Below are positions 33,936 to 42,916 of a stretch of DNA of 64,000 bases, one piece after another. The stretch spans positions 3,470,001 through 3,534,000 of the forward strand of contig NZ_CP042906.1 in assembly GCF_008728855.1 (NCBI RefSeq), in the 5' to 3' direction. The notes under the pieces were generated by a model that did no database searches, was not told the origin of the DNA, and was given only the letters and a program-made list of their open reading frames with translations. The first letter of the stretch is position 1. Each line of letters opens with the position of its first letter. A program made the translations under genes and the position numbers. This DNA is from Hypericibacter terrae. Lineage in GTDB: Bacteria; Pseudomonadota; Alphaproteobacteria; Dongiales; Dongiaceae.

Positions 33936-35072
33936 TCAAGCGCTCGCGGCCAGCTTGGCCGGCGCGCCGCTCTTGACGCCCAATTCGTTCATGACGGCGC
34001 GGACCGCCTCGAGGGCACCGCGCATCTGCGCCTCGCCCAGCCGGCCGATGCAGCCGATGCGGAAGCTGTCGGCGACCGTGAGCTTGCCCGGATAGATGAC
34101 ATAGCCGCGCTCGCGTAAGCGGTCGTAGAAGCTCTCGAACACGAAGCGCGGGTCGGCCGGCATGTGGAAGGTGACGATGATCGGCGCCTGCAGCCGGTCG
34201 GGCAGCAGCGTCTCGAAGCCCATGGCGCGCATGCCATCGACCAGGATCCGGCAGTTGTTGCGATAGCGCGCGCCCCGCCCCTCGACCCCGCCCTCGGCCG
34301 CATGCTCGTCCAGCGCCTGGGCGAAGGCCACGATGCAATGGATCGGCGGGGTGAAGCGGTATTGCTGGGTCTTCTCGATCACTTCCCACTGGTCGTGCAG
34401 GTCGAGCGTCAGCGCATGGGCGTTGCCCTTGGTGGCCTTGAGAGCCTCGATGCGGGCGATGACGAAGCCCAGCCCCGGCACGCCCTCGATGCATTTGTTG
34501 GACGAGGCAGCGACCGCGTCGAAGGCCACCTCGGTGGAGAGCAGCGGGATCGCGCCGAAGGCGCTCATGGCGTCGATCAGCAACCGGCGGCCGGCCTTGG
34601 CGACGACGGCACCGATCTCGGCGATCGGGTTGAGGACGCCTGAAGTGGTCTCGCAATGGACCGCGCAGACATGGGTGATGGCCGGATCGGAAGCGAGCGC
34701 CTTGGCGACGGCGGCAGGATCGATCGGCTTGTCCTCGGCCGCCTCGACCGTGGAGTAGGGACGGCCGGCATAGGCGCAGATGCGCGTCATGCGCTTGCCA
34801 TAGGCGCCGTTGATCAGGATCAGCGCCTTGCCGTCGCGCGGCAGGAAAGTGCCCAGCATCGCCTCGACCGCGAAGGTGCCGCTGCCCTGCATCGGCACGG
34901 TGGTGAAGCGGTCGCCGCCCTGGATCATCTCGACCAGGCGGCGGCGCATGCCGGCGTTGATCTCGATGAATTCCTGGTCGCGGGAGCCCCAGTCATGGAG
35001 CATCGCCTGCTTGACCGTCAGCGAGGTGGTAAGCGGGCCGGGCGTCAGGAGCCAGGGATCTTGGCGGGGCAT
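33936..35072 (-). CDS. phnW: 2-aminoethylphosphonate-pyruvate transaminase
   Basis: A 378-residue PLP enzyme of aminotransferase class V. It transfers the amino group of 2-aminoethylphosphonate to pyruvate, giving phosphonoacetaldehyde and alanine. Evidence: LLTPGPLTTSLTVKQAMLHD at the start, MQGSGTFAVEAMLGTFLP, the PLP-binding aspartate in LLIDAMSAFGA and the Schiff-base lysine in AASSNKCIEGVPGLGFV. The ATG at 35072 has GAGGAA upstream; an ATG 66 bases earlier is unlikely. It is first in the phnW-phnA-phnY operon and divergent from a LysR gene. Confidence 0.93.
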   Translation of the reverse strand: MPRQDPWLLTPGPLTTSLTVKQAMLHDWGSRDQEFIEINAGMRRRLVEMIQGGDRFTTVPMQGSGTFAVEAMLGTFLPRDGKALILINGAYGKRMTRICAYAGRPYSTVEAAEDKPIDPAAVAKALASDPAITHVCAVHCETTSGVLNPIAEIGAVVAKAGRRLLIDAMSAFGAIPLLSTEVAFDAVAASSNKCIEGVPGLGFVIARIEALKATKGNAHALTLDLHDQWEVIEKTQQYRFTPPIHCIVAFAQALDEHAAEGGVEGRGARYRNNCRILVDGMRAMGFETLLPDRLQAPIIVTFHMPADPRFVFESFYDRLRERGYVIYPGKLTVADSFRIGCIGRLGEAQMRGALEAVRAVMNELGVKSGAPAKLAASA

Positions 35073-35256
35073 ATAGATTCCTCTGATGTGATCGCTACGC
35101 TCTGATTCCAAGCTTCGGGCGAGATCTCCGATCAACAACTCGTTCGATCTTGGAGAACCCCTCCCTCGCGGGAGCCGGATAGCGATGGGCGAAACTCTCG
35201 CCGGCCTCGATGGCGCTATTAGGTCCCTCTTCTATTTATTTGTCCAATCACTGGTT

Positions 35257-35273
35257 TCTATATAAACTATAGA
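35257..35273. promoter_or_regulatory. AT-rich dyad in the phnW-lysR intergenic region
   Basis: TCTATA, TAAAC, TATAGA forms a perfect six-base inverted repeat with a five-base spacer, a size that fits the T-N11-A type sites of LysR regulators. It lies in an AT-rich island (about 35225-35290) about 40 bases before the LysR start and 185 bases before phnW. Confidence 0.5.
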
Positions 35274-35314
35274 TTATACCTATGTATTAGGCGTTATCTC
35301 TTTGAGACCGCTCG

Positions 35315-36187
35315 ATGAATCATGCCCAGCTCAGGGCCTTCCATGCCGTCGCCAGCGAAGGCAGCTTCACCCGGGCGGCGGAGGTCCTGCATGTCACCCA
35401 GCCGACCCTCTCGGGACAGGTGAAGGAGCTGGAGGCGCGCTATGGCGTGAAGCTGTTCGACCGGCGCGGGCGAAGGGTCTATCCGACCGAGCTGGGCCGG
35501 TCCCTGCTCGATCTCACCCGGCGGCTCTTCAGCCTCGAGGCCGAGGCGGAGCAGATCCTGGGGGCGGCCAAGGGGCTCAAGCGCGGCCATCTGCGCCTCG
35601 CGGCCGACGCCCCCTTCCATGTCATTGGCGCCCTCTCCGCCTTCGCCAAGCGCTATCCCGGCATCCGGCTCTCCCTCACCATCGGCAATTCGGAGCAGAT
35701 CCTGGACGACCTGGTCGAGCATCGGGCCGATGTGGCGGTGCTGGCCAACATCTCCGAGGATCCGCGGGTCCATGCTGTTGCCTTCCGGCGGGACCGGCTG
35801 ATCGCCTTCGTCGAGCAAAATCATCCCTGGGCAGGCCGCGAGAGCCTGACGCTCAAGGAGCTTGCCGGCCGCCGCCTCGTGCTGCGCGAGATCGGCTCCA
35901 CCACCCGGCGCCTGTTCGAGAACGCGATGGCGGCGCGCGGGTTGGCGCTGGGCGAAGTGCTCGAGGTCAATTCCCGCGAGGCGGTGCGCGAGACGGTTGC
36001 CGCCGGCCTCGGCATCGGGGTGGTGTCGGAAAGCGAGTTCGGCAGCGACCGGCGGCTGGTGCCCTTGCAAATCGAGGCCGAGGAGCTGGCGATGACAGAA
36101 TATGTCGCCTGCCTTTCGGAGCGGCGCGACCTCAGCCTGGTGCGGGCGTTCCTGGATATCCTCGAACGGCAGGTAGGGGTGGGCTGA
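35315..36187 (+). CDS. LysR-family regulator, probable regulator of phnWAY
   Basis: A 290-residue LysR protein. The winged helix spans residues 1-65 (MNHAQLRAFHAVASEGSFTR and VTQPTLSGQVKELEARYGV), and the substrate-binding domain follows (LRLAADAPFHVIGALSAF to GLGIGVVSESEFG). It is divergent from phnW across an AT-rich control region with a LysR-type dyad, the usual layout for a regulator of the adjacent operon. LysR regulators of aminoethylphosphonate use that respond to the phosphonate rather than to phosphate are known. The inducer is inferred. Confidence 0.8.
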   Translation: MNHAQLRAFHAVASEGSFTRAAEVLHVTQPTLSGQVKELEARYGVKLFDRRGRRVYPTELGRSLLDLTRRLFSLEAEAEQILGAAKGLKRGHLRLAADAPFHVIGALSAFAKRYPGIRLSLTIGNSEQILDDLVEHRADVAVLANISEDPRVHAVAFRRDRLIAFVEQNHPWAGRESLTLKELAGRRLVLREIGSTTRRLFENAMAARGLALGEVLEVNSREAVRETVAAGLGIGVVSESEFGSDRRLVPLQIEAEELAMTEYVACLSERRDLSLVRAFLDILERQVGVG

Positions 36188-36432
36188 AATCTGGTTTCAC
36201 CGCCCGCCCCTCGTCCGTGTCGAGAAAAACCCGAGACAGAGAGCGCAGGGCCGAAAGAATAATGGCCAGGACCAGGAGAAAGAACGAAACTAGAATCATT
36301 CTGCTCGACTCCGAAGTCTAATTTCAGTTGTAGCGGCCGCAGAGTGGGGGCTGCGCCGGCCGGAGCTGGATTTGCGACAGCGAATCCTTAACCACGTCGC
36401 CGTAGATCTGCCCCCGATCGGAAGTCATTCCG

Positions 36433-37305
36433 ATGCAGGATCAGTCCGACTTTCGCCAGGATGCCAGCATGCGCAGGTCAGAAAGAGCTCGATACAAACG
36501 CAGGATGATCGAATACATGCCTGCATCGATGGTGCTCGCGGCTGTCGTGGCCTTCGCGGTGACCATCGATCCCGTACCGGCGGCGGCAGAGGACCTCTTC
36601 AACAGCATCCTCCAAGATGCGACAGATGCGATCAGCGGCAACGATTCAGCGTCGGCCTCGCCCTCTGACGCGAGCAATACCGGCAATGGCAATACCGGCG
36701 CGGTCAACTCTGCCGTCGTCGAGGAAGCCGAGGGCATCCGCACGGCTGGGGTCGCCGCTTTCAGCTACCTGTCTCCGGGACAGCAGATCGATGTGGGACC
36801 CCAAGGCACCCTCAAGCTGACCTATTTCTCCAGCTGCACCACCGAGGTGATCCACGGCGGCACGATGATTGTGGGCACCATTGCCAGCACGATCACCGGC
36901 GGAACGGTCGAAAGAGCATCGACGCAGTGTAGTGCCCAGGAACTCGCCGTCGACACCTCGGCCACCGAGTTCGGGGCGAGCGTGAAGCGCGTGACGCCGT
37001 TCGACCCCGCCGTCTGGGCGGAGGCAACTGTATCGACACGGACGCCGCGCTTTTCTTGGGGAGGCGGCGACGCCACGCTCCGCATCATCGAGCTCGACGC
37101 CCCGCAACCGCGCGTCGCATGGCAGGGCCACGTCAAGGGCCCCGTCTCGGCTTACCCGAAAGATGCGCCTCCGCTCACCGTCGGCATGCCTTACAGAGCC
37201 GAGATCGACGCCTCGAACGGGTCGCCAAAGTCCGTCGTCTTCTCTGTCGATCCCGGCTATGTGGGAAGCAGCGGCAAGGTCGATACCGTCTCCCTGCCGC
37301 GGTAA
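36433..37305 (+). CDS. FecR-like exported protein
   Basis: Up to 290 residues. An uncleaved or signal-peptide-like hydrophobic segment (SMVLAAVVAFAVTIDPVPAAA) is followed by a low-complexity Ser/Asn/Gly linker and a FecR-type region (YLSPGQQIDVGPQGTLKLTY, then EVIHGGTMIVGT). The C-terminal half is beta-rich and unassigned. It precedes the CHASE2 cyclase gene by six bases. FecR-domain proteins often accompany CHASE2 proteins and may present an envelope signal to them. ATG codons at 36469 and 36505 are alternative starts. Confidence 0.68.
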   Translation: MQDQSDFRQDASMRRSERARYKRRMIEYMPASMVLAAVVAFAVTIDPVPAAAEDLFNSILQDATDAISGNDSASASPSDASNTGNGNTGAVNSAVVEEAEGIRTAGVAAFSYLSPGQQIDVGPQGTLKLTYFSSCTTEVIHGGTMIVGTIASTITGGTVERASTQCSAQELAVDTSATEFGASVKRVTPFDPAVWAEATVSTRTPRFSWGGGDATLRIIELDAPQPRVAWQGHVKGPVSAYPKDAPPLTVGMPYRAEIDASNGSPKSVVFSVDPGYVGSSGKVDTVSLPR

Positions 37306-37311
37306 AGGCTC

Positions 37312-39390
37312 GTGGCCCAAAAAACGCTTTCATCGCGCCAGTGGATGTCCTGGCGATTGGTTGTTGCGCTGGGGCTTCTGACGATGCTCTATGCCCCGCT
37401 GACGCATGAGGGTCAGCTGCAACGGTGGGACATCGACTTCACGCTGCCATTGGCAGAGTTCATCGCTCCGCAACGCCCCGCTCCTCCGCTCGCGGTCGTC
37501 GTCATCGATGAAAAGACCTATCGGCACGCGCCCTTTCTGCAGACCCCTCAGGTGGCCTGGACGCCCTTTATCGCCGAAGTCTTGCAGGCCATCGATGCGG
37601 CGGGCGCCAGAGTCGTAGGGATGGATCTCATCTACCCCACGACACTCGACCGGCCGGGTCTTGTTCCTGGATATGACAGGCCGTTTCTCAATGCCCTGCA
37701 CCATCTCGGGCAATCGGGAAGATTGATTCTCGGCTATGGGCAAGCGGCGAATGGCCCGATTTCGCCCTTCCAGGGCCAGATCATAGCCGCCGGGGGCAAC
37801 GCCAACCTTCGTTCGATCAATCTGCTTCCTGATCGCGATGGCGTGGTTCGTCGCTACCTGGCATCCGTTCCGACCGATACAGGGCAGGTCGTGACCTCTT
37901 TCGCGGCCGAGCTGGTGCGCCGCTTTGGAGCAGCCCCGCCCGATAAAGACTTTCTGGTCGACTTTTCCCGAAACCCCGCATCCCTGCCCATCTACAGCCT
38001 GACCGATTTGTTGGAGTGCAGCCGCGGCGGCAATGTCGATGCCTTCAAACAGAAGTTTGACGGTCGGATCGTGCTGGTCGGCAGCGCCCTCGACGTGGAG
38101 GATCGCCACCAGACAAGCCGCCGGTTCTCCTTCAAACGCGCGGCAGCTACGGTCGAAAGCGCCTGTCCCGAAAGCGGTCCGCAGGACTTCGCCAGCCTGA
38201 TGAATGGGCGATCGATCCCAGGAGTCTTTGTCCATTCGGCAGCCGTCGAGACGATGCTTGCAGGAACGGCTCTGCGAATTATCCCCGCCTGGATCGACGC
38301 CCTTTTGATCGGCGGCGCGGTCGTGCTGGTGACGCTCCTTTTCCTGAGACAATCCCCTCTCCGGGGAGCGGCATTCGCGGCCGTTGCGCTTCCGGTCCTC
38401 TACGCGGTCGGCGCTCTGTCGATGTCGCGAGGCCTGCTATTGCCGTTTTCCGAGACCGGCCTGGCGATTGCTGCGGCCTATGTCGTGACCTACGCCTATC
38501 GCTTCGTGCGGGAGCAGGAGATTCGCGATCGGATCACCCTGCATTTCGGCCGCTACCTGTCGCCGGTCATCGTGGAACGGCTTGCAGACCGTCGCCGTGA
38601 CGCCCGGTTGGATGGCGAAATCCGCGCCGTGACCATCGCGTTTTTCGACATCAAGGATTTCACGACACTGAGCGAGCAGCTCCAGCACGCGCCCAAGGAG
38701 CTCCTCGACATTGCGAATACCTATCTCGGATGCATTGCCGACACCATTCAGCAGCATCGCGGCTATGTGGACAAATATCTGGGCGACGGGCTCATGGCGA
38801 TCTGGGGCGCTCCGGACAACGATCCGGATGCCGCGGTTCATGCCGTGGATGCCGCGCTTGCCTGTCAACGACGCGTCGAGGAATTGAACCATAGCCGAGC
38901 CCTGTCCGGCGCCAATGCCCCGTCGCTGCAGTTTCGCGTGGGCATCAACTCCGGTTCAGCCTTGGTCGGTAATGTCGGATCGCGCGATCGTGTGAATTAT
39001 ACGGCCCTCGGCGACATGGTGAATCTGGCCAGCCGCCTGGAGGGGGTGAACAAAATATTCGGCACGAGCATCATCATCGGCGAGGCCACGCGGCGGCAAC
39101 TGCCGCGCGGCTACATCACGCGCCGCCTCGGGCGGATCATCGTGAAGGGCAAAGAGCATCGTGTCAGGGCCTATGAGGTTCGCGATCACGCGGCCAACGA
39201 CGATCACCTGCAGCGCCTCCGATTCCGCAACGCGCTGGCAGCCTACTACCGAAGGCGCATTGCAGAAGCGTTGGCCGCATTCGAAGACCTAAGCCGCACC
39301 GACCCCGCAGCGAAAGCCTATCTGAAAAACCGCAGCAGTCTGACCCCGAAAAATCTGCCTCCCGAATGGGATGGCAGTCTCCATCAATAG
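37312..39390 (+). CDS. CHASE2-domain class III adenylate cyclase
   Basis: A 692-residue membrane receptor cyclase. A short N-terminal membrane segment is followed by an extracytoplasmic CHASE2 domain (about 40-300), three membrane helices (about 315-395) and a class III cyclase domain (about 430-620). The metal aspartates are in TIAFFDIKDFTTLSE. VDKYLGDGLMAIWG supplies the adenine-selecting lysine, and NYTALGDMVNLASR the matching aspartate and the transition-state asparagine and arginine, so ATP rather than GTP is expected. The start is GTG at 37312. It is the middle gene of a FecR-cyclase-M48 operon. Confidence 0.9.
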   Translation: MAQKTLSSRQWMSWRLVVALGLLTMLYAPLTHEGQLQRWDIDFTLPLAEFIAPQRPAPPLAVVVIDEKTYRHAPFLQTPQVAWTPFIAEVLQAIDAAGARVVGMDLIYPTTLDRPGLVPGYDRPFLNALHHLGQSGRLILGYGQAANGPISPFQGQIIAAGGNANLRSINLLPDRDGVVRRYLASVPTDTGQVVTSFAAELVRRFGAAPPDKDFLVDFSRNPASLPIYSLTDLLECSRGGNVDAFKQKFDGRIVLVGSALDVEDRHQTSRRFSFKRAAATVESACPESGPQDFASLMNGRSIPGVFVHSAAVETMLAGTALRIIPAWIDALLIGGAVVLVTLLFLRQSPLRGAAFAAVALPVLYAVGALSMSRGLLLPFSETGLAIAAAYVVTYAYRFVREQEIRDRITLHFGRYLSPVIVERLADRRRDARLDGEIRAVTIAFFDIKDFTTLSEQLQHAPKELLDIANTYLGCIADTIQQHRGYVDKYLGDGLMAIWGAPDNDPDAAVHAVDAALACQRRVEELNHSRALSGANAPSLQFRVGINSGSALVGNVGSRDRVNYTALGDMVNLASRLEGVNKIFGTSIIIGEATRRQLPRGYITRRLGRIIVKGKEHRVRAYEVRDHAANDDHLQRLRFRNALAAYYRRRIAEALAAFEDLSRTDPAAKAYLKNRSSLTPKNLPPEWDGSLHQ

Positions 39391-39402
39391 AGGAGAAGCA
39401 AC

Positions 39403-40344
39403 ATGTGCATGGCCGGCTTTCTTCGGCATAAGCAATTGGACGGTTCCACCTGCCTGTCACGTCGCGGGACCCTGATCGGGCTGGGTGCCTTCGGGTTATC
39501 GATTTTCCATGCCCGAAACATTCTGGCCCAGGATCTGCTCCAGGAACTTACCGGCGCTGCTACCAATCTCGTCGGCGCGGCGCTGACATTGCCGGATGAA
39601 GCCACCCTGGGAAACGCGCTCTATGGCCGCGTCATCGCCATGTCGGGCGGCACCTATCACAATGCCGCTATCCAGCAATCGATCCAGCGTGTTGCAGCAC
39701 CCTTGATTGCCGCCTCGACGCGACCGGAGTTCCAATGGGAGATTGTCGTGCTCGACGACAACGCCGTAAATGCCTGGTCGCTGCCGGGCGGCAAACTTGC
39801 GGTGAACAAGGGGCTGCTGCGCTATGTCGCCAATGAAGACGAGCTTGCTGCCGTCATCTCGCATGAAATCGGCCATGTCGATCGCAGCCACGCGCTGGAG
39901 GAGATGAAGACCGAGCGCTTTACCTCCAGCCTGTCCAACTCCGCTCGGGGTGCGCTGGCGTCGCAGACCAGCGGCGCCACGGCGATCGCGTCCACGGCGG
40001 TTGCCGATGCATTGCAGGAACCCATGATGAAAATGGCGACGTCGGGATACTCCCGCGGCGCCGAGCGCGAGGCCGATGCCTATATCTTCAATGTATTCGC
40101 CAAGTCCGGAAACGACCCGCGAAAGGCACCGGACTTCTTTCGCACCTTGACGCAGCTCGCCCCTCACGACACGAAGGGAACGACCTCCCTGTTCTCCACC
40201 TACCCGGACACAATGGAGAGGATCGCCCTTCTGGAAGAGGCGGCTCAGTCGCAGTCAGCCTCTGCACCTCGCAGCCCCAGTGTCGCGTTCAACCAGATCA
40301 AATCCACATTCCCGACACGTATGTACTACCGCAGATTGGGGTAG
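39403..40344 (+). CDS. M48-family metalloprotease, exported
   Basis: A 313-residue zinc protease. The N-terminus has a twin-arginine-like signal (LSRRGTLIGLGAFGLS). HEIGHVDRSHALE is the HExxH zinc motif and the third ligand glutamate is in AEREADAYI. The layout matches periplasmic M48 proteases such as BepA and LoiP. AGGAGAAG precedes the ATG. It starts 12 bases after the cyclase gene, so a link between envelope proteolysis and cAMP signalling is implied by operon structure only. Confidence 0.87.
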   Translation: MCMAGFLRHKQLDGSTCLSRRGTLIGLGAFGLSIFHARNILAQDLLQELTGAATNLVGAALTLPDEATLGNALYGRVIAMSGGTYHNAAIQQSIQRVAAPLIAASTRPEFQWEIVVLDDNAVNAWSLPGGKLAVNKGLLRYVANEDELAAVISHEIGHVDRSHALEEMKTERFTSSLSNSARGALASQTSGATAIASTAVADALQEPMMKMATSGYSRGAEREADAYIFNVFAKSGNDPRKAPDFFRTLTQLAPHDTKGTTSLFSTYPDTMERIALLEEAAQSQSASAPRSPSVAFNQIKSTFPTRMYYRRLG

Positions 40345-40463
40345 GTCACGGGCGCATGACCGAGGGCGGTTGCGCATGCGGCTTGCCCCAATCGTACTAG
40401 GGCGGATGAGCGGATCTACACGCGCAGAGACGCCAGCTCGGCAACCGAGCGCGGCATCGCGCC

Positions 40464-41105
40464 TCAGGCCGCGTAAGGATCAGTCGCGACGACCGAGGGG
40501 CGTACTGCCATCCGCTCCCACCAGCCCGCGAGCTTGGGTAGGTTCGGCAGCATGCGTGTGCCCTCCGGGGTCCTGGCAAAGAAGCCGACGGTGGGCGCCA
40601 GGTGGAGATCGGCCAGCGTCAGTGAGTTTCCGGTCGCAAACGGTCCCTCCCCGATCATTCTGTCGATCACCGCCAGGCAGTGCCGTGCCGCCGGCACCGC
40701 CTTGGCCAATCTTTCGGCGTTGACGGGAACGCCGCGAAGCGCCTCTTCAGCGCGCGCAGCGACGATCGTCGACACGATCGGCTGATGGCCGTAGGAGTCC
40801 AGGATCGAAATCATCTGCCGCATCCGTGCCAGCCGCTTCTTGTCCGCAGGCTGCAGTTTCACGCCCTCAAAAACGTCGTCGATGTAATGCGAGATGGCCA
40901 GCGTCTCATAGAGCGTGAATCCGTCGTGCTCGATCACCGGCACGCGGCCGAAAGGATGCAGGCGCAAATGTTCCGGCGTCCTGCCTTCGCCCCGAAGGAT
41001 CGCGAGCGGCTTGAGCTCGTAGTCGATCTTCTTCTCGTGCAGGCACAGCCGGATTGTCCGCACATGCGTGCTGTAGTCGGGCCCATGCAGAACAAGTTTG
41101 GCCAT
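40464..41105 (-). CDS. Glutathione S-transferase family protein
   Basis: A 213-residue cytosolic GST. The N-terminal thioredoxin-like domain (LVLHGPDYSTHVRTIRLCLH, then the cis-proline region FGRVPVIEHDGFTLYETLAI) binds glutathione. The C-terminal helical domain contains GNSLTLADLHLAPTVGFF with the N-capping motif. GGGGGAACGGAG precedes the ATG at 41105. The substrate is unknown. Confidence 0.87.
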   Translation of the reverse strand: MAKLVLHGPDYSTHVRTIRLCLHEKKIDYELKPLAILRGEGRTPEHLRLHPFGRVPVIEHDGFTLYETLAISHYIDDVFEGVKLQPADKKRLARMRQMISILDSYGHQPIVSTIVAARAEEALRGVPVNAERLAKAVPAARHCLAVIDRMIGEGPFATGNSLTLADLHLAPTVGFFARTPEGTRMLPNLPKLAGWWERMAVRPSVVATDPYAA

Positions 41106-41522
41106 GGTCTCCGTTCCCCCTCTGAGATCCGTCAGCGGCAAGCTGACGAAAAGCCACTTCTTGCACGCTGAAGCCCGTGTCGGTTTTCCCCATAGCCGTC
41201 GGCAGCGCCCAAATCATGTTGGCCGGACCCGGCCCTTCTGACAAGCCCGACTCATCGGTGCCGATCATCGATCGGCGCTGAGAAACGAGCGGCGGCGCGC
41301 CGTGCAGATCACTTCTTCGAAGCTGGGACATTTCGGCCACGAGCGCGGCCGCTCCAGAAATCCATAGGTCGCGTCGCTCATCATGGGCTCTATCGATTAA
41401 GAAATCTTTCCCGGTCGCGGTAACGTCGCGATGGGGGCCATGGAGAACCAGCATTGCAGCGGGGGCCGCTCAGCCCTCCAATGGGACTCGGCGCCGGCAG
41501 TTCGAGCCCCTCGGCGCTGGCA
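41106..41522. other. Intergenic region without a supported gene
   Basis: In these 417 bases several short frames are open on both strands, but none has a recognisable product and ribosome-binding site. A minus-strand frame running into the GST gene reads through it out of frame. No repeat or RNA gene was recognised. A decayed gene cannot be excluded. Confidence 0.45.
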
Positions 41523-42827
41523 TCAGCGGACCGCGTTCGCGGGAACCGGCAGGTGCGGAAGGACCGAATCGCCGATCGCCGCCCGGCTGCGCTCATGCAC
41601 CGACAGGACCGCCACGATCGAGACGATCGCACCCGCCATGATATAGAACGCTGGAAATATGGGGTGGTCCGTCGCCCCGATCAGCCAGGTGGCGGCCGCC
41701 GGCGCCGTGCCGCCCGCCACGCCCAGCGTGATGTTATAAGCCGTCGAGACCGCCGAGCAGCGGACATGGCGCGGGAAAATCTCGCAGATCGCGATCGGAT
41801 TGACCGCCCCGTAGGACCCGATCAGCAGCGCAAATCCGAACTGGCCGAGGACGACGAACAGGATCTGCCCGGTCTGCATGAGGGCCATCAGCGGCCAGGA
41901 GAACAGGAAGAGCCCGATCGCCGCGCCCACCAGGATCGGCTTGCGCCCGATCCTGTCGGAGAGCCTCGACATGCCGAGAATCATGACCAGCATGACGGCC
42001 ATGTCGAAGGAGTTGATCCCAAGCGCGACGCTCGCGCCCACATCGGCGAAGAGCTTCAGCCAAGTGACGATGTAGACGAAGATCAGATAGAAGGCGAGCG
42101 CGAACACCAGGCTCATGCCGACGACCTGCAGCAGCTGCACCGGGTGCAGGCGCAGCGCCTGAGCCAGCGGAAAGCCCTTTGTCGCCGCCGGCCTGTCGAA
42201 AGGCATGCGCCGCCGGAGGATGAAGCCGACGCAACCGACGACCACGCCGAACAGGAAGGGCAGCCGCCAGCCCCAGGCGACGACTTGCTCCAACGGCATG
42301 ACATTCATGATCGTGGCGCCAACGGCGGAGCCCAGCAGGATCCCGGCGACGGCGCCGAACTGCGCCCAGGCGCTGGCGGCGCCGCGCCGCTGCGGATGCG
42401 CGGTCTCGGCGAGAAACACCGCCGAGCTGGTGAACTCGCCGCCGACGGCGAGGCCCTGAACTAGCCGACAGAGGAGCATCAGCACCGAGGCCGCGACGCC
42501 GATCTGGGCATAGGTGGGCAGCAGTCCGATGGCGAAGGTTGGCACCGCCATGGCGACCACCGACCAGAGCAAGGCAGGCCCGCGGCCGACGCGATCGCCG
42601 ATATGGCCGAACAGGACCGCGCCCAGCGGACGCATCAGGAAGCCGATGGCGAAGACGCCAAAAGCGGCCAGCAGCGAGGTCAGCGGATCGTCGGACGGGA
42701 AATAGAGGTTGCCGATGGTCCGGGCGAAGAAGCCATAGACCGAGAAATCGTACCACTCCATGACGTTGCCGATGATGCCGGCCGCGACCACCCGCCGGCG
42801 GGAACGGTTTCCTTCCTCGATCGACAT
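41523..42827 (-). CDS. MFS metabolite:proton symporter (MHS/ProP-like)
   Basis: A 434-residue symporter with twelve membrane segments. The start GIIGNVMEWYDFSVYGFFA and the loop RPLGAVLFGHIGDRVGRGPA are diagnostic of the metabolite:H+ symporter family, which includes ProP, KgtP and ShiA. LVQGLAVGGEFTSSAVFLAE also fits. Osmolytes, dicarboxylates and aromatic acids are known substrates in the family. The genomic betaine theme makes an osmolyte attractive, but the sequence does not decide. Confidence 0.88.
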   Translation of the reverse strand: MSIEEGNRSRRRVVAAGIIGNVMEWYDFSVYGFFARTIGNLYFPSDDPLTSLLAAFGVFAIGFLMRPLGAVLFGHIGDRVGRGPALLWSVVAMAVPTFAIGLLPTYAQIGVAASVLMLLCRLVQGLAVGGEFTSSAVFLAETAHPQRRGAASAWAQFGAVAGILLGSAVGATIMNVMPLEQVVAWGWRLPFLFGVVVGCVGFILRRRMPFDRPAATKGFPLAQALRLHPVQLLQVVGMSLVFALAFYLIFVYIVTWLKLFADVGASVALGINSFDMAVMLVMILGMSRLSDRIGRKPILVGAAIGLFLFSWPLMALMQTGQILFVVLGQFGFALLIGSYGAVNPIAICEIFPRHVRCSAVSTAYNITLGVAGGTAPAAATWLIGATDHPIFPAFYIMAGAIVSIVAVLSVHERSRAAIGDSVLPHLPVPANAVR

Positions 42828-42916
42828 TGGGCGGCTTCCCCCTCGGTCAAATCATCGTCCAGGCCTCGTGGCTCCCCGTACCTCGCGGACGCTCCTCATC
42901 GCGGCCGGGAGCCGTC

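Noticed and set aside
36261-36321. A 20-codon plus-strand mini-frame after the LysR gene
   Set aside because: It is very short and basic, and there is no evidence beyond a possible start codon.
40906-41454. A 182-codon minus-strand frame upstream of and overlapping the GST gene
   Set aside because: Its second half reads the GST gene out of frame and its first half resembles no family.
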